Source: a virus
IMG/VR virus record: IMGVR_UViG_3300042691_028576
Span: 1 to 20,300 of that record
DNA length: 20,300 nt
Direction: 5' to 3' (one strand)
Shown: piece by piece, positions 1-5,948 of the stretch
Layout: every line of letters begins with the position of its first letter
Numbering within the stretch: the stretch's first letter is position 1
Translations under genes and position numbers: made by a program
Notes under the pieces: model-generated
What the model was told of the DNA's origin: nothing
The model's database searches: none
The model's input: only the letters and a program-made list of their open reading frames with translations

Positions 1-732
1 TTAGGGTGGACAGAACAATGCAAGGATGGTTCTAAAATGGGTGTTGGTATGCCGGAATATTTACTACTTTTCAGAAAGCCACAAAGCGATACAACTAACG
101 CTTACGCAGACATTCCCGTTGTTAAGCAGAAGAAAGAATATAAAAAAGGCGAATGGATTAACCCTGAAGGGTATTCCCGCGCCCGTTGGCAAATGGATGC
201 ACATGGTTTTGCAAGAAGCAACGGTAACAGATTATTGACTCCTGAAGAAGTTTCCCAACTTGACCATGACAAAATTTTTCAATGGTATAAAAACTTTTCA
301 TTAAATGAGGTTTACGACTTTGAACACCATGTTAAATTAGCTGAAACACTCGAAGTGAAAGGGAAACTGCCATCAAGTTTTATGCTTTTACAACCTCAAA
401 GCTGGTCAGATGAGGTTTGGACAGATATAACAAGAATGCTTACTTTGAACGGCTCACAATGGAGTAAAGGAAAAGAAATGCACCTTTGCCCTATGCAGTT
501 TGACATTGCTGATCGGGTTATTGAACAAATGAGCAATCCCGGGGATGTTGTTTACGACCCTTTCGCTGGACTTTTTACCGTTCCTTATCGTGCTATTTTA
601 AAAGGTAGAAAAGGAATTGGCCACGAGCTTAACCCATCGTATTTTTTGGATGGAGTTTCTTATTGTAGGGCAGCGGAAGAAAAAGTAAAACAACCCTCTT
701 TATTTGACCTTTTTGATTTAGAAAATAATTAA
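1..732 (+). CDS. Phage DNA methyltransferase (N4/N6 family), 5'-truncated by window edge
   Basis: This is the C-terminal part of an amino-methyltransferase that would methylate adenine or cytosine in phage DNA using S-adenosylmethionine. The frame is open to base 1, so the ATG at 37 is internal and the gene starts outside the window. Near nt 475-630 the protein reads HLCPMQFDIADRVIEQ and then DPFAGLFTVPYRA, which is the family's AdoMet-binding motif I (usually DPFxGxGT; here the second glycine is replaced). In the beta class the catalytic motif IV (DPPY or SPPW) lies before motif I, so it should sit upstream of base 1 and cannot be checked. The stretch EGYSRARWQMDAHGF is typical of phage methylases of this kind. 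Sequence specificity cannot be read. It is followed 22 bp later by dnaN. The family call is firm; whether the enzyme is active is unknown. Confidence 0.85.
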   Translation, partial: LGWTEQCKDGSKMGVGMPEYLLLFRKPQSDTTNAYADIPVVKQKKEYKKGEWINPEGYSRARWQMDAHGFARSNGNRLLTPEEVSQLDHDKIFQWYKNFSLNEVYDFEHHVKLAETLEVKGKLPSSFMLLQPQSWSDEVWTDITRMLTLNGSQWSKGKEMHLCPMQFDIADRVIEQMSNPGDVVYDPFAGLFTVPYRAILKGRKGIGHELNPSYFLDGVSYCRAAEEKVKQPSLFDLFDLENN

Positions 733-754
733 CAACCAAACACCTATTAATAAA

Positions 755-1888
755 ATGAAAACTTTTAAAATCAACTCAAAAGAATTATCGAGTAAATTAA
801 CTCAAGTCGTTGGAATTATTAACCCAACAAACACAATGCCCGTTTTGGAAAATGTATTATTTCAATGCATCGATAACAGCAAAATGCTTTTAACAGCATC
901 GGATTTGGAAAGCACGCTCACCATCGAATCGAAAGCGGAATTTAAAGAGGCGTTCGAGTTTTTAACACCGGGTAAAATTTTACTCGATATTGTGAAAACA
1001 TTTTCGGATCAATCCCTAACATTTGAAGTAAAAGATAAAGGCGTTTTGGAAATTTCATCAACAAACGGAACCTACGAACTCACGCACTACGATTCCAAGG
1101 AATTTCCAACGATGCCAATTATCGAAAATTCATCGACTTTTGAAATCGATTCCGAAGTGCTTACCGACAGCCTTAGCAAAACGATGAATTCCTTAGCTGT
1201 TGATGAATTACGACCAACGCTAACAGGGGTATTGGTCCAAATGTTTGATGGACAAGTGAATTTCGTTTCTACCGACGGGAATAAACTCGTTTATATTCAA
1301 AATGAAGTGCAAAACTCAAAAGAGGGGATTGAGTTTATTTTACCCAAAAAACCCGCTTCAATCCTAAATCAATTCGCATCAACTTACGATGAGGTTGTAA
1401 CCGTTGTTTACAATAATACAAACGCATCATTCAGAATGAATGGTTTGGAATTGGTTTGCCGTTTAATCGATGGTAAGTACCCGAATTACAAAGTGGTTAT
1501 TCCTCCTAACGAAAAGGAATTGGTTATTTATAGAAAAAACCTTATTCAATCGATTGTCCGCATCGTAAAATTTGCCAACAAAACATCGAATCAAATTGCT
1601 TTGCGTGTTGTTATGGGTGAGCTTCATGTTGCAGCCGAAAACATCGAGTACAGCAACCGAGGTGTAGAAAGATTGGATTGTTCTTGGAGTGAAAAAGAGG
1701 ACTTTGAAATCGGATTTAACGGCCGTTTCTTACTCGAAATCCTAAAACTAATCCCGAGTACCGACGTGTTAATCAAACTGTCAACCGAGCAACGTGCGGC
1801 CTTAATTTACCCAATTGAAAACGGAGCGCCAAACGAAAAACACCTTAGTTTGGTTATGCCAGTATTGTTAACCAAAACCCAAAAATAA
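755..1888 (+). CDS. dnaN: DNA polymerase III beta subunit (sliding clamp)
   Basis: This encodes the ring-shaped processivity factor that holds a replicative DNA polymerase on its template and also recruits other repair and replication proteins. The 377-aa product has full family length (about 365-380), so it should carry all three repeated clamp folds, roughly residues 1-125, 130-250 and 255-370. Recognisable stretches are NPTNTMPVLENVLF near the N-terminus, LTASDLESTL, and DELRPTLTGVLVQM in the second domain. The C-terminus reads SLVMPVLLTKTQK; cellular clamps usually end at MPM/MPV plus two or three residues, so there is a short tail here. No clamp loader or polymerase is visible nearby, so the phage clamp probably works with host or distant phage proteins. 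It lies in the same direction as the methyltransferase, 22 bp downstream, and is likely cotranscribed. Confidence 0.96.
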   Translation: MKTFKINSKELSSKLTQVVGIINPTNTMPVLENVLFQCIDNSKMLLTASDLESTLTIESKAEFKEAFEFLTPGKILLDIVKTFSDQSLTFEVKDKGVLEISSTNGTYELTHYDSKEFPTMPIIENSSTFEIDSEVLTDSLSKTMNSLAVDELRPTLTGVLVQMFDGQVNFVSTDGNKLVYIQNEVQNSKEGIEFILPKKPASILNQFASTYDEVVTVVYNNTNASFRMNGLELVCRLIDGKYPNYKVVIPPNEKELVIYRKNLIQSIVRIVKFANKTSNQIALRVVMGELHVAAENIEYSNRGVERLDCSWSEKEDFEIGFNGRFLLEILKLIPSTDVLIKLSTEQRAALIYPIENGAPNEKHLSLVMPVLLTKTQK

Positions 1889-1911
1889 GTATTAATCAAA
1901 AATCAAATTTT

Positions 1912-2073
1912 ATGGCACAATATGTAAAAGGCGTACAAACGTCAGTTGTTGAAGAAGACTATTTTGTCGAAGCCGATGAATTGACCTAAGGCAAAACGGT
2001 TATCGTTGTCGAAGTTGATAACATCATTGAAGAAGAAAAGATTTACGAGTTTTTAGCAAAGTTAAAAGCGTAA
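1912..2073 (+). pseudogene. Small ORF interrupted by in-frame TAA
   Basis: From the ATG at 1912 the frame reads 25 codons (MAQYVKGVQTSVVEEDYF and onward), meets a TAA at 1987-1989, then continues in the same frame for 27 more codons (GKTVIVVEVDNIIEEEKIYE and onward) to a TAA at 2071. Both halves have similar charged and hydrophobic composition and together make one plausible 53-codon protein. The second half has no ATG of its own. A single C-to-T change in a CAA codon, or G-to-T in GAA, would explain the stop. It could be a decayed gene, a sequencing error, a true 25-aa gene, or a readthrough site. I do not recognise the protein. It lies between dnaN and a terminator. Confidence 0.5.
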
Positions 2074-2087
2074 AGGTGTGTTTAATC

Positions 2088-2119
2088 AAACAGGGTTAAT
2101 TCATTTTGACCCTGTTTTT
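2088..2119 (+). terminator. Rho-independent terminator after the methyltransferase-dnaN unit
   Basis: A perfect 9-bp inverted repeat, AAACAGGGT at 2088-2096 and ACCCTGTTT at 2109-2117, encloses a 12-nt loop and runs into a T5 tract (2115-2119). It sits 14 bp after the end of the interrupted ORF, so it would end transcripts coming from the methyltransferase and dnaN. Confidence 0.7.
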
Positions 2120-2134
2120 AAATCAAAATCAATC

Positions 2135-2377
2135 ATGGCTAAAAAGGCATTCAAAAGCAAAAAAACGCAATACAACGAGCTTATTCAATTGTTAGACAGG
2201 TATAAAAAGTTTATGCCTTTTTGCCCTGAATATTGTATTGAAAAGCTATGTACTGAAATGGTGAAATTAACTCGTAGAATTGAATATTTATCGACCCTCG
2301 ATGACATTCAAATAAAAGGCAAATTTGAGTACAGCATCGAGGTAGCGAATAGCAAAATGAATAGCGTAACCAATTAA
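2135..2377 (+). CDS. Hypothetical 80-aa basic protein
   Basis: I do not recognise this protein. It starts MAKKAFKSKKTQYNELIQLL and is lysine-rich at the N-terminus, with a central CPEYCIEKLC cluster of three cysteines (residues 30-36) and a predicted helical middle. A longer reading from the ATG at 2078 would add 19 residues, but that stretch is the terminator hairpin itself, so the start at 2135 is preferred. The upstream sequence is A-rich (AAATCAAAATCAATC), as is common before starts in Bacteroidota. The next gene begins 10 bp downstream, suggesting cotranscription. Confidence 0.6.
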   Translation: MAKKAFKSKKTQYNELIQLLDRYKKFMPFCPEYCIEKLCTEMVKLTRRIEYLSTLDDIQIKGKFEYSIEVANSKMNSVTN

Positions 2378-2387
2378 ACCCAGCCCA

Positions 2388-2549
2388 ATGCCAAAGAAAG
2401 TACCGCCTTTAGTTTACCCGTTCACTTACGAAGAGTGGTTAGCGGATCCGAGTACCAAGAAGAAACTCAAAATCATTAAAAAGATATGCGAGCGATGGCG
2501 AAAAGAAGACGCTAACGGTAAGCAGTTGACTTTGGATTTAAAAATTTAA
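2388..2549 (+). CDS. Hypothetical 53-aa basic protein
   Basis: A short ORF from ATG 2388 to TAA 2547-2549, starting MPKKVPPLVYPFTYEEWLAD and continuing with a lysine-rich helix (KKKLKIIKKICERW). The PFTYEEWLAD stretch resembles an ordinary folded segment rather than random translation, and the ORF follows the previous gene by only 10 bp. No function can be assigned. A small DNA- or RNA-binding role is possible from the charge but is not shown. Confidence 0.5.
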   Translation: MPKKVPPLVYPFTYEEWLADPSTKKKLKIIKKICERWRKEDANGKQLTLDLKI

Positions 2550-2559
2550 CCCGATGTTT

Positions 2560-2568
2560 GGGGGGGGG
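2560..2568. repeat. Homopolymer tract of nine G
   Basis: Nine consecutive G residues in an AT-rich intergenic stretch between two genes. They fall inside a 9-codon frame including the stop (ATG at 2554, TTT, three GGG codons, then ATT GAA CCC TAA). Such tracts are prone to slippage in replication and sequencing, so the length may vary or be misread. Confidence 0.9.
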
Positions 2569-2624
2569 ATTGAACCCTAAAAAAACCATAAGAAAAAACG
2601 AGTTTAAACTTAAAAAATAGGAAA

Positions 2625-3524
2625 ATGAAAAACGTACATATTTTACCAACGGATAAGCCGAGTAGGTTGTATAGCTGTTTTGGTAAATTAGGAATTAGAG
2701 ATTATTTCACAACAAGAGAGGATTTACAGGTGACTAATCAACACGTCTACATCACTTCCGAGGATGAGATTAAAGAGGGGGATTGGTTTACTAGAGATGG
2801 TTCAATTCATAAATGTTTTAGAGTTCATGAAGCAGAGATTGAATTTTTAACTTCAATTGATTCTGTTTATTGTGGTGCAAATACATTTTGGAAGAAAGAA
2901 TTTTGTAAAAAAATCATCCTCACAACCGACCCAGACCTCATAGCCGATGGTGTCCAAGAAATCCCCGACGAGTTTTTGGAATATTTGGTAAAGAATCCAA
3001 GTTGTGAGTGGGTGGAGGTTGAATGTTCTTTTATGTCTAATCAATTAAATAAACCAGCTTCTAAAATTTACAAAATCATCATTCCAGAAGAAGAACCTAA
3101 ACAAAGACTTGAAAAGTATTCTGAAAGATTTAACAACAAAGAAAATGAAATTGTAGAAGGCGTGTTCAATCCTGAAAATTGGGGTAAAAGATTAGTTAAA
3201 GAAGAGCCTAAACAAGAATGTTGCCAAGATGTAAGTGGTTTTTATTTAGGAACAACTTGTCCTAAATGTAATACACCATTCAGAAGTGTTATTCAAGAAC
3301 CAAACCAAAAAACGGTTGACCAACAAAAACAACAAACAGCGGTGGAGTGGTTGCGGGATGAGTTAGAAAGTAAATTTGGATTTGTTTTTTCAAATAATAT
3401 TTTAGATAAAGCCAACGAAATGTTTGAAAAGCAGATTGTGGGGGCGCATTTGGATGGGCAATCTTTAGTTAGCTGTAAAGACGAGTTTGCCGAACAATAC
3501 TACAACGAAATGTATAAACAATGA
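2625..3524 (+). CDS. Modular hypothetical phage protein with zinc-ribbon-like motif
   Basis: This 299-aa protein belongs, by its opening (MKNVHILPTDKPSRLY) and the segment ITSEDEIKEGDWF, to a type of hypothetical protein that I associate with flavobacterial phages; no function is known to me. Three parts can be seen. Residues 1-155 form a compact mixed domain that includes KKIILTTDPDLIADGVQEIP. Residues 155-235 are a charged, lysine/glutamate-rich linker carrying CC (199-200) and CPKC (212-215), a possible Zn-binding ribbon. Residues 236-299 begin TAVEWLRDELESKFGF, a helical module that recurs at the C-terminus of such proteins. The gene overlaps the next by ATGA (3521-3524), so the two are translationally coupled. 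The linker looks like a place where domains are exchanged. Confidence 0.75.
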   Translation: MKNVHILPTDKPSRLYSCFGKLGIRDYFTTREDLQVTNQHVYITSEDEIKEGDWFTRDGSIHKCFRVHEAEIEFLTSIDSVYCGANTFWKKEFCKKIILTTDPDLIADGVQEIPDEFLEYLVKNPSCEWVEVECSFMSNQLNKPASKIYKIIIPEEEPKQRLEKYSERFNNKENEIVEGVFNPENWGKRLVKEEPKQECCQDVSGFYLGTTCPKCNTPFRSVIQEPNQKTVDQQKQQTAVEWLRDELESKFGFVFSNNILDKANEMFEKQIVGAHLDGQSLVSCKDEFAEQYYNEMYKQ

Positions 3525-3781
3525 AAGCAATAAAACAAGCGCAGTTAAGGGAAATCTTAGACGCTTATAACCGAGAGGAAATAAGCTATTCTCGCATGAA
3601 TGAAATGTTAAACGAGTTGGCCGATAAGTTTGCGGTTGGGTTTTCTTTGTGGAAAGAGGCTAATACCGTACAGGACGATAACGGCATGTATTACAGCGAA
3701 AGCAGAATTCAAGTATCGCGTAAGAACCCCGTAGATATTGACCAATTAATGATAATCTATAAAAAGCAAAACGGATTATGA
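3521..3781 (+). CDS. Hypothetical 86-aa protein
   Basis: I do not recognise this protein. The N-terminal half (residues 5-35, AQLREILDAYNREEISYSRM and onward) is predicted to be helical and charged, and the rest mixes strand and helix. No Cys/His cluster, signal peptide or membrane segment is visible. It overlaps the upstream gene and the downstream gene by ATGA at both ends, so the three genes form a tightly coupled unit and are probably all real. Confidence 0.7.
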   Translation: MKAIKQAQLREILDAYNREEISYSRMNEMLNELADKFAVGFSLWKEANTVQDDNGMYYSESRIQVSRKNPVDIDQLMIIYKKQNGL

Positions 3782-3957
3782 AAGCAGTGTACTTCCAAAC
3801 CCCTAGCATCAAACCGGAATATTGCGAAATGGGTATAATAATCGCAATAGACCCTGATTTCATTTACTATAGTAATCAACCTTGTAAAATTCTAATTTCA
3901 GAAGTGAAAATCATTTCTCCTGAAAATGTTGAGTATGATGAAAAAAGTAATTTGTAA
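3778..3957 (+). CDS. Hypothetical 59-aa protein
   Basis: A short ORF starting at ATG 3778, which overlaps the stop of the upstream gene (ATGA), and ending at TAA 3955. It reads MKAVYFQTPSIKPEYCEMGI and then a beta-rich stretch (IIIAIDPDFIYYSN, CKILISEVKII). The ATGA coupling and compact composition support translation. No function can be given. Confidence 0.6.
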   Translation: MKAVYFQTPSIKPEYCEMGIIIAIDPDFIYYSNQPCKILISEVKIISPENVEYDEKSNL

Positions 3958-3968
3958 CGAGTAAAAAA

Positions 3969-4448
3969 ATGAAAAACCTATTTAAATCCCTATTCCCGTG
4001 CTTTTTCCCAAAGAAAAGCAATACCGAAAGTTTGCCACAATATTCCGCAGCAACCGCAAACGCTCAAAATGTAATTAACTCGATTTTCTTCCTGGAGCGA
4101 CTTAATTCGTATCGGGAATTATTGGCATTAAAAAGCCTTGAATTGTGCAAAAATCAAAAGATATACGACATGTGTTATAGTCATGTTTTGCACATGGAAA
4201 AATCCGGAAATGCAAACCACGACAACCAATTTGAAAGGCACGACTACATTAATTGGCTATTTTGTAAACAAGTCGATAACAGGGAATGCGTGGCAAAAGG
4301 GTATTCATCACCTCAAGCATACCTAAACGCTTTTTTAAATTCACCAAAGCATAAAGATGCGTTGATCAACCCAAACATGACCCATGCCTGTATCGTGTTT
4401 TCCTACGATAAAAAATACCTTATGGTTTTTTTGTATGAGTTGAAATAA
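3969..4448 (+). CDS. CAP (SCP/PR-1-like) domain protein
   Basis: This 159-aa protein looks like a small CAP superfamily domain, usually an extracytoplasmic module whose biochemical role varies. Seen features: LERLNSYRELLALKSLELC at residues 42-60 (the family's first helix, LNxxR type); MCYSHVLHMEKSGNANHD at 68-85, matching the helix and histidines after it; NRECVAKGYSSPQAY at 104-118 in place of the usual GENIA-G-S; and FLNSPKHKDALINP at 122-135, matching the SPxHr-nil motif. It finishes with two strands. The N-terminus (MKNLFKSLFPCFFPKK) is short and basic-hydrophobic, suggesting weak membrane attachment or a poor signal, but not a clear lipobox. CAP proteins are uncommon in phage replication regions; a role at the cell envelope or host interaction is inference. 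Family call is moderate because motifs are divergent. Confidence 0.7.
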   Translation: MKNLFKSLFPCFFPKKSNTESLPQYSAATANAQNVINSIFFLERLNSYRELLALKSLELCKNQKIYDMCYSHVLHMEKSGNANHDNQFERHDYINWLFCKQVDNRECVAKGYSSPQAYLNAFLNSPKHKDALINPNMTHACIVFSYDKKYLMVFLYELK

Positions 4449-4485
4449 ATTTTGATTTCGATAAAAAAACCGATTAAAAAAAGCT

Positions 4486-4513
4486 TTAGATTAAATCTAA
4501 TTCACTATATTTG
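4486..4513 (+). promoter_or_regulatory. Candidate promoter with palindromic operator-like site
   Basis: TATATTTG at 4506-4513 matches the Bacteroidota -7 consensus TAnnTTTG exactly. Directly upstream, TTAGATT (4486-4492), A, AATCTAA (4494-4500) is a perfect 7-bp inverted repeat located between where the -33 and -7 elements would lie. No good -33 TTTG is present. The ATG at 4518 follows by only 4 bp, so transcripts would be leaderless or start inside the coding region unless a later start is used. The palindrome suits a dimeric repressor or activator. Confidence 0.5.
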
Positions 4514-4517
4514 TTAC

Positions 4518-4985
4518 ATGGAAAAACCTAAGCAAATAGCGATTGAAAAGCCTGTTTTTTACCTTGGAATCGACCCCGACGTATCAAAGTCAGGGGTTTG
4601 CCTTTGGGATTCAAAAAGCAAAGTAATTCAAGAGCTAACTTGCATGACTTTTCCCGTTTTACTCGACTTTTTAATGTCACTAAAATTGCACCATGCAACC
4701 AAGTTAAAAGTCGTTATTGAAGCGGGCTGGTTAAACAAGTCGAATTGGCATTCTAAATTTAATGCATCACACGCTTTTAACGCAAAGATTGGTGAACGCA
4801 CTGGAGCCAATTTTGAAGTAGGCAAAAAGCTATTTGAAATGTGCGAGCATTACGGGATTGATGCAATTTTGGCAAAGCCTAAAAGGTCAAAAATCAATGC
4901 TAAGGATTTTTCTAAAATAACCAAATATACGAAGCGGACCAATCAAGAAATGCGAGACGCTTGTATGATGGTTTTTGGATTTTAA
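4518..4985 (+). CDS. RuvC-like Holliday junction resolvase / RNase H-fold nuclease
   Basis: This 155-aa protein is a likely metal-dependent endonuclease that cuts branched DNA during phage recombination or before packaging. The RNase H-fold signature is visible: YLGIDPDVSKSG (Asp19) on the first strand, VVIEAGWLNK (Glu68) on the fourth, and a C-terminal QEMRDACMMVFG helix with Asp147. Length fits RuvC-type enzymes (150-170 aa). A TTG at 4452 in frame would add 22 residues, but that segment contains the promoter and palindrome and encodes a lysine-rich run, so ATG 4518 is preferred. It could alternatively be another RNase H-like phage nuclease; the exact substrate is not shown. Downstream lies the tRNA fragment. 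Confidence 0.8.
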   Translation: MEKPKQIAIEKPVFYLGIDPDVSKSGVCLWDSKSKVIQELTCMTFPVLLDFLMSLKLHHATKLKVVIEAGWLNKSNWHSKFNASHAFNAKIGERTGANFEVGKKLFEMCEHYGIDAILAKPKRSKINAKDFSKITKYTKRTNQEMRDACMMVFGF

Positions 4986-5014
4986 ACACTAACTTAAAAT
5001 TATAAAATTATGCA

Positions 5015-5056
5015 AATCTAAAGTTGAGGTCACAGGTTCGAGTCCTGTCCTCTCCA
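5015..5056 (+). other. tRNA 3'-end fragment, candidate phage attachment core (attP)
   Basis: Bases 5032-5048 form a complete T-arm: ACAGG, loop TTCGAGT, CCTGT. They are followed by CCTCTCC (5049-5055), an acceptor 3' strand, and A at 5056 as discriminator. Upstream AGGTC (5027-5031) fits a five-base variable loop and AGTTG (5022-5026) an anticodon-stem 3' strand. No matching 5' half (GGAGAGG, D-arm) occurs before it, so this is not a functional tRNA. Tyrosine integrases commonly use tRNA 3' ends as att cores, which is the simplest reading. By position the anticodon would be TCT (arginine), but position 33 is A rather than T, so that identity is weak. No integrase is in the window. Confidence 0.7.
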
Positions 5057-5062
5057 CAAAAA

Positions 5063-5134
5063 AAGCCGATAATAGCAAGGCTTGCCCGTGATTGTTGTGC
5101 TGTAAAGCAATCACGGGCGAACGGCTAAAAAAAA
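5063..5134. promoter_or_regulatory. Structured element with two competing stems
   Basis: GCCCGTGATTG (5084-5094) and CAATCACGGGC (5108-5118) form a perfect 11-bp hairpin with a 13-nt loop. Next to it, AAGCC (5063-5067) can pair with GGCTT (5079-5083), giving a second hairpin that abuts the first. Alternatively AGCCG (5064-5068) can pair with CGGCT (5122-5126), enclosing the large hairpin. The two arrangements exclude each other. A-tracts flank both sides, so on the minus strand the outer stem is followed by T7 and could act as a terminator. On the plus strand it ends 22 bp before a winged-helix gene and could act as an attenuator or small RNA. Confidence 0.65.
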
Positions 5135-5156
5135 GACCAAAACTAAATCAATTAAA

Positions 5157-5525
5157 ATGCTGAAATCACAAGGGCAAAAGGTATATGTAAACGGGGTTGA
5201 AACCCGAAACGCTGAATTGATCGGATTAGCTTATTTAGACATGCTTTCAAGTGCTGGGATAAACGAATCTGAGAAAAACAGGCTAACCGAGGTTTTTTTA
5301 AAACATTTGCTCACTAAAAACCTACGATTAACCCCTGAAAGAGAAAAGATGCTATCAATCCTTTTATCAATGGACCAGCCCAATCCTGTTACTTTTTCTG
5401 AATTAGTAATGCAGCAAGGAATTTGCCGTGCAACCTCTTACAATTTCATAAAATTATCAATCGAGGCGGGAATAATTGAAATTGCTTCTGCAAAATACTA
5501 TTTCAACACTAACCTAAATTTATAA
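5157..5525 (+). CDS. Small winged-helix DNA-binding protein
   Basis: This 122-aa protein most likely binds DNA and may regulate early or middle phage genes. The C-terminal half (about residues 58-115) reads LTPEREKMLSILLSM, PVTFSELVMQQGICRATSYN, FIKLSIEAGIIEI and YYFN, which follows the helix-turn-helix plus wing layout of MarR/Fur-type winged helices: helix 1, helices 2-3 with ICRATSYNFIK as recognition helix, then a two-strand wing. The N-terminal 55 residues are a helical region that could dimerise. A palindromic site lies upstream of the RuvC-like gene, and a bistable hairpin precedes this gene; a link to either is inference. The winged-helix call is from pattern only. Confidence 0.6.
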   Translation: MLKSQGQKVYVNGVETRNAELIGLAYLDMLSSAGINESEKNRLTEVFLKHLLTKNLRLTPEREKMLSILLSMDQPNPVTFSELVMQQGICRATSYNFIKLSIEAGIIEIASAKYYFNTNLNL

Positions 5526-5527
5526 AG

Positions 5528-5908
5528 ATGAAAACAATTTACAACACGTTTATTCGTGTAACATCGCAGGAGCAATGCGATAGGCTCAAACAAGTTTGTA
5601 TTGATAATAGGTTGCAGATTTGGGATTTTTCTGAATCATTTGATTTTGAGGGGGTCAATTCAGAGCCTGTTTTTACGTGTTGTTCAGATGGTGATTTTGC
5701 TATTTACAACGACTACGAATTGACAGGCGAAACCCAAGTAACCGAAGCCGAATGGATGCAACTGCTTGTCGAAGAAAAAAACAATCCTACTATTTTTGAT
5801 ATTCAACAACGCATCAACAAAGCCCTCGAATACCTTGAATCCTTTAAAGATTGCGACCAAAACAAGCGTTTAATAAATTTACTACGACATGGTAAAATTA
5901 TAGATTGA
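5528..5908 (+). CDS. Hypothetical 126-aa phage protein
   Basis: I do not recognise a function. The first ~85 residues (MKTIYNTFIRVTSQEQCDRL, then a stretch with EPVFTCCSDGDFAIYNDYEL and TEAEWMQLL) look like a small mixed alpha/beta domain found in flavobacterial phage hypotheticals. The last 35 residues are a charged helix (IQQRINKALEYLESFKDCDQ). It starts 2 bp after the previous stop, so it is cotranscribed and probably coupled with the winged-helix gene. It ends with tandem stops TGA TAA. Confidence 0.7.
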   Translation: MKTIYNTFIRVTSQEQCDRLKQVCIDNRLQIWDFSESFDFEGVNSEPVFTCCSDGDFAIYNDYELTGETQVTEAEWMQLLVEEKNNPTIFDIQQRINKALEYLESFKDCDQNKRLINLLRHGKIID

Positions 5909-5948
5909 TAAAAAGCATAACCGAATTCAAAAATAAACCCGAAAAACA

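Noticed and set aside
2078-2134. Upstream ATG that would lengthen the 80-aa protein by 19 residues.
   Set aside because: That stretch is the terminator hairpin (2088-2119), so the start at 2135 is more likely.
2560-2580. Minus-strand tRNA-like end (GGGTTCAATCCC) suggesting a second tRNA remnant.
   Set aside because: Only three of five T-stem pairs form and no acceptor or other arms are visible; the match is probably due to the G run.
4452-4517. TTG start that would add 22 residues to the RuvC-like protein.
   Set aside because: The segment contains the palindrome and the -7 box and encodes a low-complexity lysine-rich run; the ATG at 4518 begins just before the conserved fold.
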